DNA from: Siphonodentalium dalli
Taxonomy: Eukaryota > Mollusca > Scaphopoda > Gadilida > Siphonodentaliidae
Direction of reading: 5' to 3'
DNA length: 64,000 nucleotides
Assembly: GCA_032622095.1 (NCBI GenBank)
Contig: CP136069.1
Coordinates: 202,416,690-202,480,689, forward strand
Part shown: piece after piece, positions 1 through 11,680 of the stretch
How the letters are laid out: every line of letters begins with the position of its first letter
Numbering within the stretch: the first letter of the stretch is position 1
Made by a program: the position numbers and the translations under genes
Notes under the pieces: model-generated
What the model was told of the DNA's origin: nothing
Seen by the model: the letters and a program-made list of their open reading frames with translations, nothing else
Database searches by the model: none

Positions 1-875
1 GCTCATTTTGGTGTCTAACGAAAGGCCCACATTCGCCCTATCCAAACATATTAACCCCGCCACTAACCAAACACCAGAAGTTGCATTATTTGATCGACAA
101 CTGACCTAACATGGGGTGGAATTTGGGATAGAATGACAATCTGCGGGACAGGATTTTCAAATTGCGTGGGACGGCCGATATCTCGAGGAATACAGCGCGC
201 AGAGGGCTACTTTTGGTGTCTAACGAAAGGTCCACATTCGCCCTATTCACACATATTAACACCGCCACTGATCTGATCGGACACCGGAAGTTACATTATT
301 CGGTCGACAACTGACCTAACATAAAATGCCACAAACACGAAAAACTGCGTTCGACATTAATGTTTAGAATTTAGATTTCTCGATGAATACACTAGCAAAC
401 AACAAGTTTTAGGTATCAAATAACGCAGTGGAATACTGTGCATTCGCTTTTATCTACAATATGGCTGTTTTAGTGCGAATATTGTAATGGCGAACACGCA
501 AACACGCTCCGATAAAACAGCTAAAAATAGACTCGATGTTTACAATTACAGGATCGATTTCAGCCGGTATATTCAATATAATGGGGCGTATAGTATATCA
601 AAATGTAGAATTAGACACAGGGAATGTATTTTTTCCCAAATGGGTCCACCAGGCGGTGAAATTGTTGCAGAAATTCGCTCCAAGATATTCGCACTTATTT
701 TTATTTCAGTTGTGACTAAAAGCCCAGATACCGGAGCCCAGCGACTAAAAGCCAAGTTACAAAATAGATCAACTGGTTTGAACGAGTGAATTTGTCAATG
801 GTAAGACTATTCAAAAGAATATTCAAATCAAATAGTGTTTATAGACTTAAAAACTTATGTGTCCGCCATTCATAT
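1..875 (+). repeat. Left inverted arm of the foldback element
   Basis: This arm is nearly identical to the reverse complement of about 2390-3118, with scattered substitutions and small indels. It contains one full and one partial copy of an arm-internal repeat of about 205-210 bp. The segment at about 400-720 has only a partial partner on the right (near 2560-2600), so the right arm carries a deletion there. Confidence 0.65.
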
Positions 876-884
876 ATGCGGTGG

Positions 885-2390
885 AAGTTCTCATATTATC
901 TGCCAGTCATACGCGGGGAAGGTTCTCATATGAACATATTATCTGCCGGTCATACGCGGTGGAGGTTCATATTATCCGCCGGTCATACGCGAGGGAAGTT
1001 TTCATATTATCCTCCAGTCATACGCGGGGGGGGTTCATATTATCCGCCGGTCATACGCGAGGGAAGTTTTCATATTATCCTCCAGTCATACGCGGGGGGG
1101 GTTCTGATATGAACATATTATCTGCCGGTCATACGCGGTGGAGGTTCAAATTATCCACCGGTCATATGCGAGGGAGATTCTCATATTATCGTCCGGTCAT
1201 ACGATGGGGAGGTTCTCATATGAACATATTATCCGCCGGTCATACCCGAGGGAGGTTCTCATATTATCCACCGGTTATACGCGAGGGCGGTTCTCATATT
1301 ATCCTCCGGTCATACATAGGGGAGGTTCTCATATGAACATATTATCTGCCGGTCATACGCGGTGGAGGTTCATATTATCCACCGGTCATACGCGAGGGAG
1401 GTTCTCATATTATCCTCCGGTCATACGTGGGGGAGGTTCTGATATGAACATATTATTCGCCGGTCATACGCGGTGAAGGTTCATATTATCCACCGGTCAT
1501 ACGTGAGGGAAGTTCTCGTATTATCCTCCGGTCATACGATGGGGAGGTTCTCATATGAACATATTATCCGCCGGTCATACGCGAGGGAGGTTCTCATATT
1601 AACAACCGGTTATACGCAAGGGAGGTTCTCATATTATCCTCCGGTCATACATAGGGGAGGTTCTCATATGAACATATTATCTGCCGGTCATATGCGGTGG
1701 AGGTTCATATTATCCGCCGGTCATACGCGAGGGAGGTTCTCATATTATCCTCCGGTCATATGTGGGGGAGGTTCTGATATGAACATATTATTCGCCGGTC
1801 ATACGCGGTGGAGGTTCATATTATCCACCGGTCATATGCGGTGGAGGTTCTCATATGAACATATTATCGCCGGTCATACGCGGTGGAGGTTCATATTATC
1901 CGCCGGTCATACGCGAAGGAAGTTCTCATATTATCCTTCGGTCATAGGTGGGGGAGGTTCTGATATGAACATATTATCTGCCGGTCATACGCGGTGGAGG
2001 TTCATATTAGCCACCGGTCATACGTAGAGAGGTTTTCATATGAACATATTATCCGCCGGTCATACGCGGTGGAGGTTCTCATATGAACATATTATCTGCC
2101 GGTCATACGCGGTGGAGGTTCTCATATGAACATATTATCTGCCGGTCATATGCGAGGGAGGTTCTCATATTATCCACCGGTCACACGCGAGAGAGGATAT
2201 GACCGGCAGATAATATGTTCATATCAGAACCTCCCCCGCGTATGACTGGAGGATAATATGAGAACTTCCCTCGTGTATGACCGGCGGATAATATGAACCT
2301 CCACCGCGTATGACCGGCAGATAATATGTTCATATGAGAACCTCCCCCGCGTATGACTGGCAGATAATATGAGAACCTCCACCGCACATG
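885..2390. repeat. Tandem array of 30-45 bp monomers with a 335 bp higher-order period
   Basis: The monomer consensus is close to ggtcatacgcggtggaggtt followed by catattatccgcc. Variants of the spacer (with or without tctcatatgaac) alternate in a fixed order. The marker phrase gatatgaacatatta occurs at 1106, 1441 and 1776, exactly 335 bp apart, which gives a higher-order repeat. The next occurrence is at 1962, so the pattern breaks there. At about 2196/2197 the polarity flips: monomers read plus to the left and minus to the right. Because many units keep frame, several ORFs of 80-184 codons appear (HTRGRFSYY-type repeats), but they exist in several frames at once and are not coding. Confidence 0.85.
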
Positions 2391-3118
2391 AATGGCGGAC
2401 ATATAAGGTTTTAAGTCTATAAACACTATTTGATTTGAATATTCTTTTGAATAGTCTTACCATTGACATATTCATTCGTTCAAACCAGTTGATCTATTTT
2501 GTAACTTGGCTTTTAGTCGCTGGGCTCCGGCATCTGGGCTTTTAGTCACAACTGAAATAAAAATAAGTGAGCATATCTTGGGGCGAATTGATACCTAAAA
2601 CTTGTTGTCAGCTAGTGTATTCATCGAGAAATCTAAATTCTAAACATTAATGTCGAACGCAGTTTTTCGTGTTTGTGGCATTTTATGTTAGGTCAGTTGT
2701 CGACCGAATAATGTAACTTCCGGTGTCCGATCAGTGGCGGTGTTAATATGTGTGGTTAGGGCGAATGTGGACCTTTCGTTAGACACCAAAAGTAGCCCTC
2801 TGCGCGCTGTATTCCTCGAGATATCGGCCGTCCCACGCAATTTGAAAATCCTGTCCCGCAGATTGTCATTCTATCCCAAATTCCACCCCATGTTGGGTCA
2901 GTTGTCGATCAAATAATGCAACTTCTGATGTCCGGTCAGTGGTGGTGTTAATATGTTTGGATAGGGCGAATGTGTGCCTTTCGTTAGACACCAAAATGAT
3001 CCCCCTACGCCCTGTATTCCTCGATATATCGGCCGTCCCACGCAATTTGAAATTCTGTCCCGCAGATTGTCGTTTTGTCCCATATCCCATCCCATCCCGC
3101 AGATTATCATGTCCCATA
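2390..3118 (-). repeat. Right inverted arm of the foldback element
   Basis: This is the reverse complement of the left arm. Two direct copies of the roughly 205 bp arm repeat lie at about 2686-2890 and 2891-3090. The arm fades out in a cccatcccatcccgcag run near 3080-3118, which I take as the outer end. Short ORFs here are mirror images of ORFs in the left arm and are not genes. Confidence 0.65.
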
Positions 3119-3594
3119 TAATATCTGTTTTCGCTGTAAATAACACGATGTGTATATACGTCATATTTACTGTCATCGCAATTATTTGTATTTTGGGCAT
3201 GATATACATTTGATGCTAGTTTGACTCACGAAGTATCAAAGTAATATCGTCCGGCACAGAAGAATAGTAACTCTATTATGTTTATGTTTTATGTTTGAAT
3301 GTGATAGATACAACTCGTACAATGTATGCAAATTAACTGACTGCGTGTTTTGTAAAGGTGGGGTGTATAAGCACTGTGCAGATGTTTGTTATTGTGGGAC
3401 GGGGTTAGAAGTGAACTATTTCTCGAATAGAGGTATCCGTGGCAGTTCGTTTACATACAGTGGGAGACGTGACCATTGTATATCATGACTGCCGACTTGT
3501 GGTATAAAGCATATTATAAAATGACCATTCGGAGAAATGGAAAGTCGCGGTAGAACAAATAAGCCGGGTTTTAAATATACGTTATAAGCACAAT

Positions 3595-3671
3595 GTCCGA
3601 TTTATAAGTGAAATACAGATCGCAAACGCCCGAAGGGCGCGCGTGATGTTTATTTCACTTATAAATCGGAC
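3595..3671. repeat. Short palindromic MITE-like hairpin
   Basis: The 21-base arms gtccgatttataagtgaaata (3595-3615) and its exact reverse complement (3651-3671) enclose a 35-base core. The core itself contains a smaller inverted repeat, cgcccgaagggcg. The whole folds into one nearly continuous stem. No transposase or clear target duplication is visible. Confidence 0.75.
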
Positions 3672-4160
3672 GCCGTGCGTACACCATATTTATGACACCC
3701 GATCAGCCCGAGAAACTTACAATCAGTGACGAGTTTCTGTTACCAATTAAATGTGTGGTCAGTCTTACAAACATGGTTCGGTGAATACCAAACAATACCC
3801 CATGGTCAGTATTTCAACCAGATAGTTCAACGGATTGCATTTAACTAGATAGCACACTACACTTCTACTCGATTGTGCATTATTCCTACGTATCGGATTT
3901 ATTTATTACATACATTCCATGCCGGATTTATAATGTCACAAACATCACTTTCGACAAATGTAAGTTACTTAATAGGGTCCGGTTACTGACCTTTAGTTAC
4001 TGTTAATATCGGTTTGTTGCTGTCTGCGCTGCAAACCGGTCTGTCGTTGATTACATTTGTTCATTGTGTTGGTGATGGGGGTACTAAATTTTACACTGTT
4101 CATGATATTAACTGCAGGCTTTTGCCGACAAAGCAAATGCCCATGTAACTTGTCCAAATA

Positions 4161-4178
4161 CCCCCCCCCCCCCCCCCC
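4161..4178 (+). repeat. Poly-C tract
   Basis: Eighteen consecutive C residues are followed by accc. The length may vary between individuals or be an assembly estimate. Confidence 0.9.
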
Positions 4179-7100
4179 ACCCGACCTGAAATTTTAGTAT
4201 TATTTAATTATTAACGTTTATATGTTTGGCCTTACTTCCAATCGATCGCTACGTCCCTGCATCTGTTCGTTGTGACTAAACATTGTATCACAGCCCATAT
4301 TAGTAATGCTCACCTCGGTGGAACAATCACTTGTTTGAGTGAATGGGAGTGCATAATTGGTCGATATCAATGTGTGCGCCGCGAATACAATGCATACGCT
4401 TGTTATAATCACGACAGACCGTTTGATAGAACAGGCGACGACTTAAAAGTCTGTACAGTAAATAAAGGTCGGTCACCGGTCCTCATTAGATAACTTCCAT
4501 TGGTCGAGGGCTGGTTGATATTATAATGACGAATAAGGAAAAACAGGTTGGCGCTGAGATACTAATTGGCTATTACGCCACAGGATCACTGGTGAATGTC
4601 ATTCTCGTTTCCAAATGAAATAACTTTTTGAAATAATTAAAACCAAAACATTAATGATACGGTACCCACTGAGGTGGGTCGTGGTGTAAAGATAGTCACT
4701 TCCTTTAAAACCACCACAAACAGAAAGACAGAATGTGTCTTATAACAATCATAAATATCGCTTAAATATCATGGTATTGTCAAGTTCGTACGCTGTGCTA
4801 TGTAACTAAACGCCAAAATGTATTTAAAGTACAGTACGTAAAGAGTATGCGATAGCAAAACACTGAACACTGGGAAGATACTCTAGGTGAACTTTGTTTG
4901 AAACTGACACCAAGTTGATTATAACATACCGGTATAGCGCTTGGTATTCAACACTCAATATTTCGGTGTTGATTTGGTCACCGTGAATCACTCTCCTAAA
5001 ACAATCGCCACGGCATTGAGTGTTTCACTTATCGCTCACGCTTTACGAGCTATATACAAACAAACATACGGCTCACACAAAGTGTGTTGCGTTGGGTAAT
5101 ATCGCATCCACACTCTCATATAATATATATTAGCATATTCTTCAGGAATGTTGCACAATGTTGGTAACAGTTATTTCTCTATTTATATAACCTATAACGA
5201 AGGCCGTCCGTGTCTGTAATATTTCATGCTATTATCACCGTTCTGATGAGACCTCTTATAAAAATTAAACACAATGGGCAAAACAAAATAAACAAAACAA
5301 TCATTTCCACATATAAATATTGTTGCATTTTTGGTAAACAAAAATAGTTTGTAAACCAACTGAATAAATTGGTATTGTTGCCTCATGTCACACTAAATAT
5401 TGCTAGATTTTCATAAATTTATGTTACAAAAGTGGAGTGGGCAGTGAGTTTTATTTATACAGTAATAACAACCCTCACAATTGGCAACGGCAATCAGCAA
5501 TGTCGAAACCATTTGCTGAATCAACCTGGGTCATGGCAAAGTTTTACCGTAATAGAAGACAAAAAGCCTGAATTAAGAGGGCTGGTAACAATTACTAGTG
5601 CAATATCGAATGTAAAGACCAGACCAAAAGTTAAATACATGTATCAAGGACCAGCCCAACGGACGACTTGAGAGACATGTTTTCCTAAAATGTGCCACTT
5701 GTCCCTAGTTTTGTTTCAGGTAGAAGTTACATCTCTCTCATACCAGTATGCATATATCCTAACATCATATTTGTGAGAATAGTTGCTGATTATAATGGTG
5801 TTCTTAATCTTAATGATTACTATAATCATTTCATAAATGGGACACTATGTTGCATAATACTCTTTGGATCACAGAATGGTAATCTTGGAGTGTAGATTTA
5901 ACTTCGGCCATTGATACTTATCCATGATAACAGTACACTTCTTATCCCCAATAACCAAGAACGTGCGAAGAGACCTATCCCAATGTTAAACCTCTGTGAT
6001 GTTCCTTGGCATGAACCGGAAGTTTGATGGATCATGGAAAGTGTGAATTTGTCTCCTGCAGCTTCATAGTAAATTTGATTATAATGTTAACATTAACGAT
6101 ACGGGCGGTCTTCGCGGTGGTTATTTCTGTTAAACTAGTTACATCCGCTAATACCACCATAAACAAAATGAATATTAACATATAGATATACGTTGTTCTC
6201 ATATAAATCATAACAAGTCACGATTGAACCTCGATGCTCGAGAAGAATTGTGAACCGGTAGAAGAGCTGTTTCAGATTGGTCTATGTACATGTATAGTAA
6301 ACATACCCTGATCTAAGCTTATTTATATTAAACGAGGTAAGTAACGGGCTCTTATATTCAGGGTAAACTCCATACCAATTTTATTCATGTCCCGTCCCAT
6401 GTCTGATATATTTGCGTGGACGGACATTATACTAAGATTTCCAGATAAACGAAGGATCACTCTAAAATGAAAAATGCGTCATGTGCTCCTCATTTACAAG
6501 TAGACATGATGACGATCCTATATACACAATTGGATTGGACCCGATAACATGGAGACGAATAATACACTATTTCAAGATAAACACAATATAGATAACATCA
6601 GCATGGAAAACGTGAATAACTCCCCTATGTTAGAAGCAGTCGTGATGTCGACCCTCCACACGAAATGTTATAATAATCCATTAACCTGTGGCTGAGATAT
6701 AGACAACTTATTGACACTCCTAATTCCAGGTCAAAAACACATATCATTAACACGAGAGACAATTCGCATAGACAACTCAAATCCAATCGATCAAATAACC
6801 CGTGCATGAGTTGTTAAAATATCAAAACAGAAATACAATCGATTCAGATTCAGTTAACGTACTAATATTTATGATATTTAATAAGTTAAGCAGCGTAATA
6901 CACTTACTAGCTGCACAGTCCTACCAATAAATAGGAAATGTCGTCTGTAACAACAATTGTCGCAACAGGCATTTTGATTTGGTTGAAAATTGCTAATTTT
7001 ATTTTTTCGATTTACTAGCATATCTGCAGAGCCATGTACAAATGTTTAATATAGCATGATGCTATTGACAATGTACGTCACATTCGTCACCACGCAGCTT

Positions 7101-7535
7101 GGATTCGCGTAATCGAGTTCAACCGGAAAGTTGTTTAGTATACCAATACATGCATATACGATTAACAGGGAGTCGGTCTGGCGCTGCAACAAGTAACCCA
7201 ATAGAAATTATAGAATGTACCCAGAGATTTGACTCCAGGAAAAGGAATCTAATACTGGTATGTATTCCATTTCGTGAACATTCTTTTCATTTTGTTGGTG
7301 GAGTGAATTACATGGCATGGAGATAGATGTACTCTGTTTTGGTGGACATTCGGGAATTCGTGATTGAAGACAGTTTGTTAACTCCCCGGCAACTGTCGAT
7401 CACTTGACGTGCTTGAAGCCCTGAATACTCAACAAAGTTTATATATTTCCTAGTGGGTATCCACTGCGTAGTTGTCATCAAATAATAAAACAATGCAAGT
7501 GTAAGTGTATAATGTTAATATGCAAAACAACCTAC

Positions 7536-7714
7536 TTGTAAAGATCTCTTCAATGTCTGGTTTTTCAGTAATCAAAATTGAGAGTTGCAAAATAAGCTGT
7601 GGTGCAGATTCGAGAATGCTTTCCATTAGCTGAAACCATGTAGCCCACATCTTGTTCAATCTTATATCTCTTTGATTTGTGCCATACAGTTTACTGTAAA
7701 CAGCTTGAACATTC
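7536..7714 (-). CDS. XK-related (XKR) family protein, internal exon with the ESAPQLILQL signature
   Basis: The exon encodes about 59 residues beginning NVQAVYSKLYGTNQRDIR, followed by a membrane segment containing ESAPQLILQLSIL. The motif ESAPQL.LQL is diagnostic of XK-related membrane proteins, which in animals include phospholipid scramblases activated by caspases, plus relatives of unknown activity. The acceptor is excellent (tttcttgcag before gaatgttc, AG at 7716-7715). The donor is gtaggt after position 7536. The exon enters with one base completing a codon (intron phase 2). It follows the exon at about 10244-10727 with a 2.5 kb intron that contains a MITE. The exons for the C-terminal part of the family were not found, so the gene may be truncated, or its next exon may be too short to see or lie left of the window. 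Confidence 0.75.
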
Positions 7715-7774
7715 CTGCAAGAAATAGATCCATGACACAATAAATGTAATACATTCCTTATCAGTGTATGAAAT

Positions 7775-8327
7775 TATCTATATCTATATTTGCGAATGTC
7801 TGTATGTCTGTCTGTCTGTGTTCTATAGAAATTCACAGGGGACCATCTAGATGTTGCCAAAGGGGTCTACTAGGAGTAGCTTTTTACGAGAAAGATAATG
7901 GTCGGGGTTAGAATTTTCTAAAGTGACGCCGTTGTTGTCAGGGACAGAAAAGGGGGAGGGGCAGAAAATAAATTGTCGGCGATTGCCACGAAACTTATAT
8001 GCCCCTCCCCCTTCTGGGCACCCCTGACGCGAACGGCGCGACTTTTGCCATATTTAAACCACGCCATTAGATTCCTCATATTATGGGGATGATTATATAT
8101 AAGTTTTGTGGCAATCGGCGACAAATTGTTTTTCTGCCCCTCCCCCTTTCTGCCCCTGACAACAACGGCGTCACTTTAGAAAATTCTAACCCCGACCATT
8201 ATCTTTCTCGTAAAAAGCTACTCCTAGTAGACCCATTTGGCATCATCTAGATGGTCCCCTGTGAATTTCTATAGAACACAGACAGACAGACAGACATTCG
8301 CAAATATAGATATAGATATATACATCT
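7775..8327. mobile_element. Palindromic MITE, about 550 bp, in the XKR intron
   Basis: The left arm (7775 to about 8010) is the reverse complement of about 8085-8327. The mirrored phrases include ttctatagaaattcacaggg, ctcctagtaga and gggggaggggcagaaa. The outer ends carry gtctgtctgtctg/cagacagacagac, and the outermost bases are atctatat/atatagat. A central spacer of about 75 bp contains gaacggcgcgactt. There is no coding capacity, so this is a non-autonomous element with full-length inverted repeats. The family is not assigned. Confidence 0.75.
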
Positions 8328-8375
8328 ATATATATATATTTCCTAACTACAATATATGCACCTCATACGGTGGTT

Positions 8376-8468
8376 ATAAACTGAAATCATAATGTGCACC
8401 GTGTGTGTACATAATTCAGTAATTCAGTTTGTAGCCGAGGCCAACTTTCTGGCACGTAATTTTTGTAA
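8376..8468 (+). repeat. Dispersed repeat, copy 1
   Basis: Sequence from aaactgaaatcataatgtgc through gccgaggccaactttctggc recurs at 9776-9880 with a few substitutions and one insertion. The pair lies in the XKR intron. Confidence 0.65.
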
Positions 8469-9269
8469 TCTAATCATTGTTAGTTCTCTCAATATTTGTG
8501 GCACAGATAAGTTAAGTCACCCTGAATGCAAGGGTCGTGTGGTAAACACTATAGGAAGGCTGAAGTGCCAGGTGCACTTTCGTAAATTATATATCTTGCA
8601 GTCATATCAGATGAGGAGGTTAACACTTCCAATCAGCAAAACTACGCGTAGTGGCATTTAATGCCATTTTATTGCATGTTCTTGGGTTAATCCCCTTTCC
8701 GTCACATAGCTGATTGAAATACATAATTGTAATCATTAGTATTATCAAACTATAGGAAAAAACTAAATATCATTTTAAGCTACCACGGAGTTAACTATAT
8801 CAAAAGTATGGATAATTACAGGCGGTGTCCACATAGGATTGTGCTTCACATGGGAGATTACTAACTGAAATATGTCCTTGCTTCCAATGCCCATAATTCA
8901 CAAAAGTCTGAACCGATTCCTAAAATTCCGGCGGTGGTCACTTGAGTTGAAGCTATATTTTATATTTCATTATATGGCGCAAGCAGCAAGCACCTAGGCA
9001 AAAGGATATATATTCAGCTCTACTTTAGCTGATGCAAACCCCAGAACGTGCGAATATTTTATTCGAAGTGAAAGAAATTGATGCAGGCATTGTCATTGTT
9101 TGGCATTTAATTTGGAAGTAAGCATACAGTAATAATTGATTGTATAATGACAGGAGTACTTGTATTTTTAGCAGTTTTAAGCCAGACCAACATAAGTATG
9201 TCATAACAAGTGCAACGTGAAGTATGGCATATGCCCCTGATGCTCAGATTAGATGGGCAATACTAATTA

Positions 9270-9770
9270 TTTATATGGGTAGAAACGTTTCTAAATCCAA
9301 GAAGTGGGTATCTTTTCCTACTAAACTGGGCTATCAACAGACAAAATCACAACCATATCCGATTATCCATGCCCATGGAACAAGCTGACTGTTTATATAC
9401 AGACACAATCTTCAGAAATTAGCATGTAAAACAATGGTTGTAAATGTGGTGAACATTAATGGACGGAACCCGTCGTAGATCGATATACTCCCCCATACCG
9501 ATACAAGCAACATACCAATGCACAACTGAATCCGATTACACTTGCCCAAGTTACAAGCTGAAATGTTCTTTCGGACACAAAATTCACAAATATGAAAGTC
9601 AAACAAGGGCCATAACTCTTGCAAAATGAATGGACGAAACCCGTATTATCAGCATACTAAAAGGCGAAGAACTCCGATAATTAACACCCGAGTTACAAGG
9701 TAATATGCTCGGACAGACGGACGGAGCCATCGATCTATACCCCGAATACGGTGGTCATAATAATGGATGA
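9270..9770 (+). repeat. Degenerate tandem repeat of about 170 bp with a cggacagacggacgg tail
   Basis: The phrase aatggacg(g/a)aacccgt occurs near 9458 and 9628, with matching flanking text about cccaagttacaagctgaaat. The block ends in cggacagacggacggagcc, a tail type common to mollusc interspersed repeats. It is non-coding. Confidence 0.5.
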
Positions 9771-9775
9771 AGTTC

Positions 9776-9880
9776 AAGTTATAATCTGAAATCAAAATGT
9801 GCACCGTATGTGTACATAATTCAGTAATTCATACCCTATGTTTTTAGCCGAGGCCAGCTTTCTGGCACGTCATTTTTGGG
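9776..9880 (+). repeat. Dispersed repeat, copy 2
   Basis: This is the partner of 8376-8468. It carries the same aaatgtgcaccgt and gccgaggccagctttctggc phrases, with an extra ataccctatgttttt segment. Both copies follow a cggtggt(t/c)ata box, so they may be ends of one repeat family. Confidence 0.65.
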
Positions 9881-10243
9881 CACTCTTTTGAAAGCAATCA
9901 TGAAGGCGAACAACCGTAGGAAATTTAATTCAGATTCGATAACCCAGCCAATTGTTTAGCCTACCCCAAATTATACTATTTAGCAGGGTTGGTAATGAGT
10001 GTTCGAACAAATAAACATCGAATTGATTAAAAGATTTGAACAAATATAGCTTTTACTCGAGTCATTGGCATTACATTTTAGGAATCGGTTCATTCTTTTT
10101 TGAATGGGTATTATAAGTGACAACTTATTCGAAATAGTAATCCCCTTTTTGAAGCATTTGCTATGTAAAAAGCCATGAATACAATTTGTTAAAGTGGTAT
10201 AATTCGTTTCACTTTGATTATTTTTGTATTTAGATACTCATTT

Positions 10244-10727
10244 TTAACGACAAGTTAATGTTGGCAAGTCTCAAATTATCAATATACATAGTGGAAATGA
10301 TATACCTCATGATTGGTCCAATTTGAAGTACTGTAAGAAGGATTTGCATACTGAGCCACCTACATGAAACGTCATTGGGTTTCAATTTCCATTCTGTTAT
10401 ATAGATCCACACATTATAGGAAGAAGAAAGCAGTGCTTGCACAATAAAAATCCCGACGGTCCATCCACAATATTCCCACCATTCTCCGGCGTAATATTCA
10501 AGTGCAAGTTGTATATCTGTAACAATGTCAAAAATGTAAAGGCCGACAGAAATGATGATCATTCCAACATCAAAACACATTTTTGACTTTTCTTTGAGTT
10601 GTTCTTTCATAGATTTGGGTTGGTCATTTGTTGGTTCAGTAGCCTGTATGGGAATCCTAAAACCCCTTTTTTGCGGCGCCATCAGTTGGTTGGTTGTTAT
10701 AGCTTCCCCTGTTGTCGCTGGAGAACC
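10244..10727 (-). CDS. XK-related (XKR) family protein, N-terminal exon with three membrane segments
   Basis: The acceptor tcttgttcctacag lies just before 10727, in phase 0. The first in-frame ATG, at 10682, starts MAPQKRGFRIP and is the likely initiator if the upstream exon is untranslated. After a basic linker (MKEQLKEKSK) come hydrophobic segments DVGMIIISVGLYIFDIVTDI, then GWTVGIFIVQALLSSSYNVW, then LSMQILLTVLQIGPIMRYI. The acidic DIVTDI in the first segment and the GPIMRY end of the third are family features of XKR proteins. The 3' boundary is uncertain: the next exon needs a phase-2 donor, and candidates between about 10244 and 10290 are weak, so a small intervening exon is possible. 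The protein would sit in the plasma membrane. It is partial here. Confidence 0.7.
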
Positions 10728-10959
10728 CTGTAGGAACAAGAAAGTTACTATGTTAGTCCACCAAATTAGACCAATCAGACTAAGCAATATTTTAACAATT
10801 GGACGGTTGCGACTCTCTTAATCATAATAGTCTACTACTGGGTGTGAAACGAGAATAACAAAAATCCGCATATGGACGTTCCGAGAGGGCCTGCTGCTTA
10901 AAAGTTCACTGTTAGCGGCTAATAATACAGATAAAACCATAACTAAAACAAGGGTTAGG

Positions 10960-11680
10960 CATCAAAGATGGTTCCGGTCAAGTTTTGTTTGACCATACAA
11001 GTGAATATGTCCGGCTGAGAATCACTAAATTGTCCAAGTGGGCCGTTGGCGGCCTTGTCTTTCAATGAAATACAGGAACATGTTATGGCTCCCATTTAAT
11101 GGTCACAAAAACATCCACATGAAAATTGGTGCCGATCGGGACGAGGGATGTGGTCTACAGTATGTGACAAATTTATTCATGCAAAGAGTAAGCTACAAAG
11201 TGGTCATATTTTTCATCAAATGTGACAGGTCCTATCTAGATGTGATTCAAAATATGCCTGTATTATTTTCAAAACAATTCTCCATTAATTGCGGTCTGCA
11301 GGGCATTGGATTCAAGCTGGCGGCCATTTTTAAAAACAAATTTCGGAAAAAATGACGGGTCCCATCTGGATGTAACCGCGAAGATACATGTGCAGTTGGT
11401 GATGATCTGATGATGCCGGTGGCCTGTAGGTTGATTGTGACGAAGAATTTAGTCATACAAATAGTGAAACCCAAGATGGCGGCTGGTGGCAATGCGTTTC
11501 AACGAGATGCGGACAAATATGATGGCTCACCCAAGATATCCATATAAATGTTGGGGTTACGATCGGATGAGAAATGTGGTCTGTAGGGTGTGCAATCGGA
11601 AATAATATATTGACGGATCACGGACGCACGCGCGGACGACGGACGCCACGCCACGGAAAACCATGAAGAACCATGGCTCG
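10960..11680 (+). repeat. Degenerate interspersed repeat ending in cacgcgcggacgacgg
   Basis: Related sentences recur, such as gatgtggtctacagtatgtg near 11147 and aaatgtggtctgtagggtgtg near 11571, and cctatctagatgtgattc versus cccatctggatgtaacc. The block ends in the GC-rich ggacgcacgcgcggacgacg segment at about 11625-11660. The ORF of 105 codons inside it has no family features. Confidence 0.4.

Larger units (their letters stand above)
1..3118. mobile_element. Foldback-type element with long inverted arms, left end outside the window
   Basis: Bases 1-875 reappear as the reverse complement at about 2390-3118; for example, the run around 725-860 is mirrored at 2398-2535. The arms flank a tandem array at about 885-2390. 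Each arm also holds a direct duplication of about 205 bp: the phrase ggtcagttgtcga occurs at 2691 and 2896, and its complement occurs near 101 and 311 on the left. Long inverted arms that are themselves repetitive, around a repetitive core, are the hallmark of foldback (FB/Galileo-like) DNA elements. No transposase is seen, so family membership is inference. The left terminus and target duplication cannot be read because the window begins inside the arm. A local inverted duplication or assembly palindrome is the alternative. Confidence 0.6.
3119..7300. other. Intergenic stretch without a recognisable gene
   Basis: ORFs here are short, lack family motifs and have no convincing splice context. 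A cysteine-containing 65-codon ORF at 3291-3488 (+) is the only one with notable composition and it resembles nothing I recognise. The region contains the 77 bp hairpin at 3595-3671 and a poly-C tract at 4161. If the XK-related gene on the minus strand continues, its 3' exons should lie here or be lost, but I could not find them. Confidence 0.5.

Noticed and set aside
885-2390. CRISPR-like appearance (short regularly spaced repeats)
   Set aside because: There are no unique spacers; the intervening sequence is itself repeated, and the genome is eukaryotic.
786-2475. Several overlapping ORFs of 80-184 codons with repeated HTRGRFSYYPPVIRGG-type peptides
   Set aside because: They occur in several frames and on both strands of a tandem array whose unit length creates them. 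There is no start context, splice site or non-repeat sequence.
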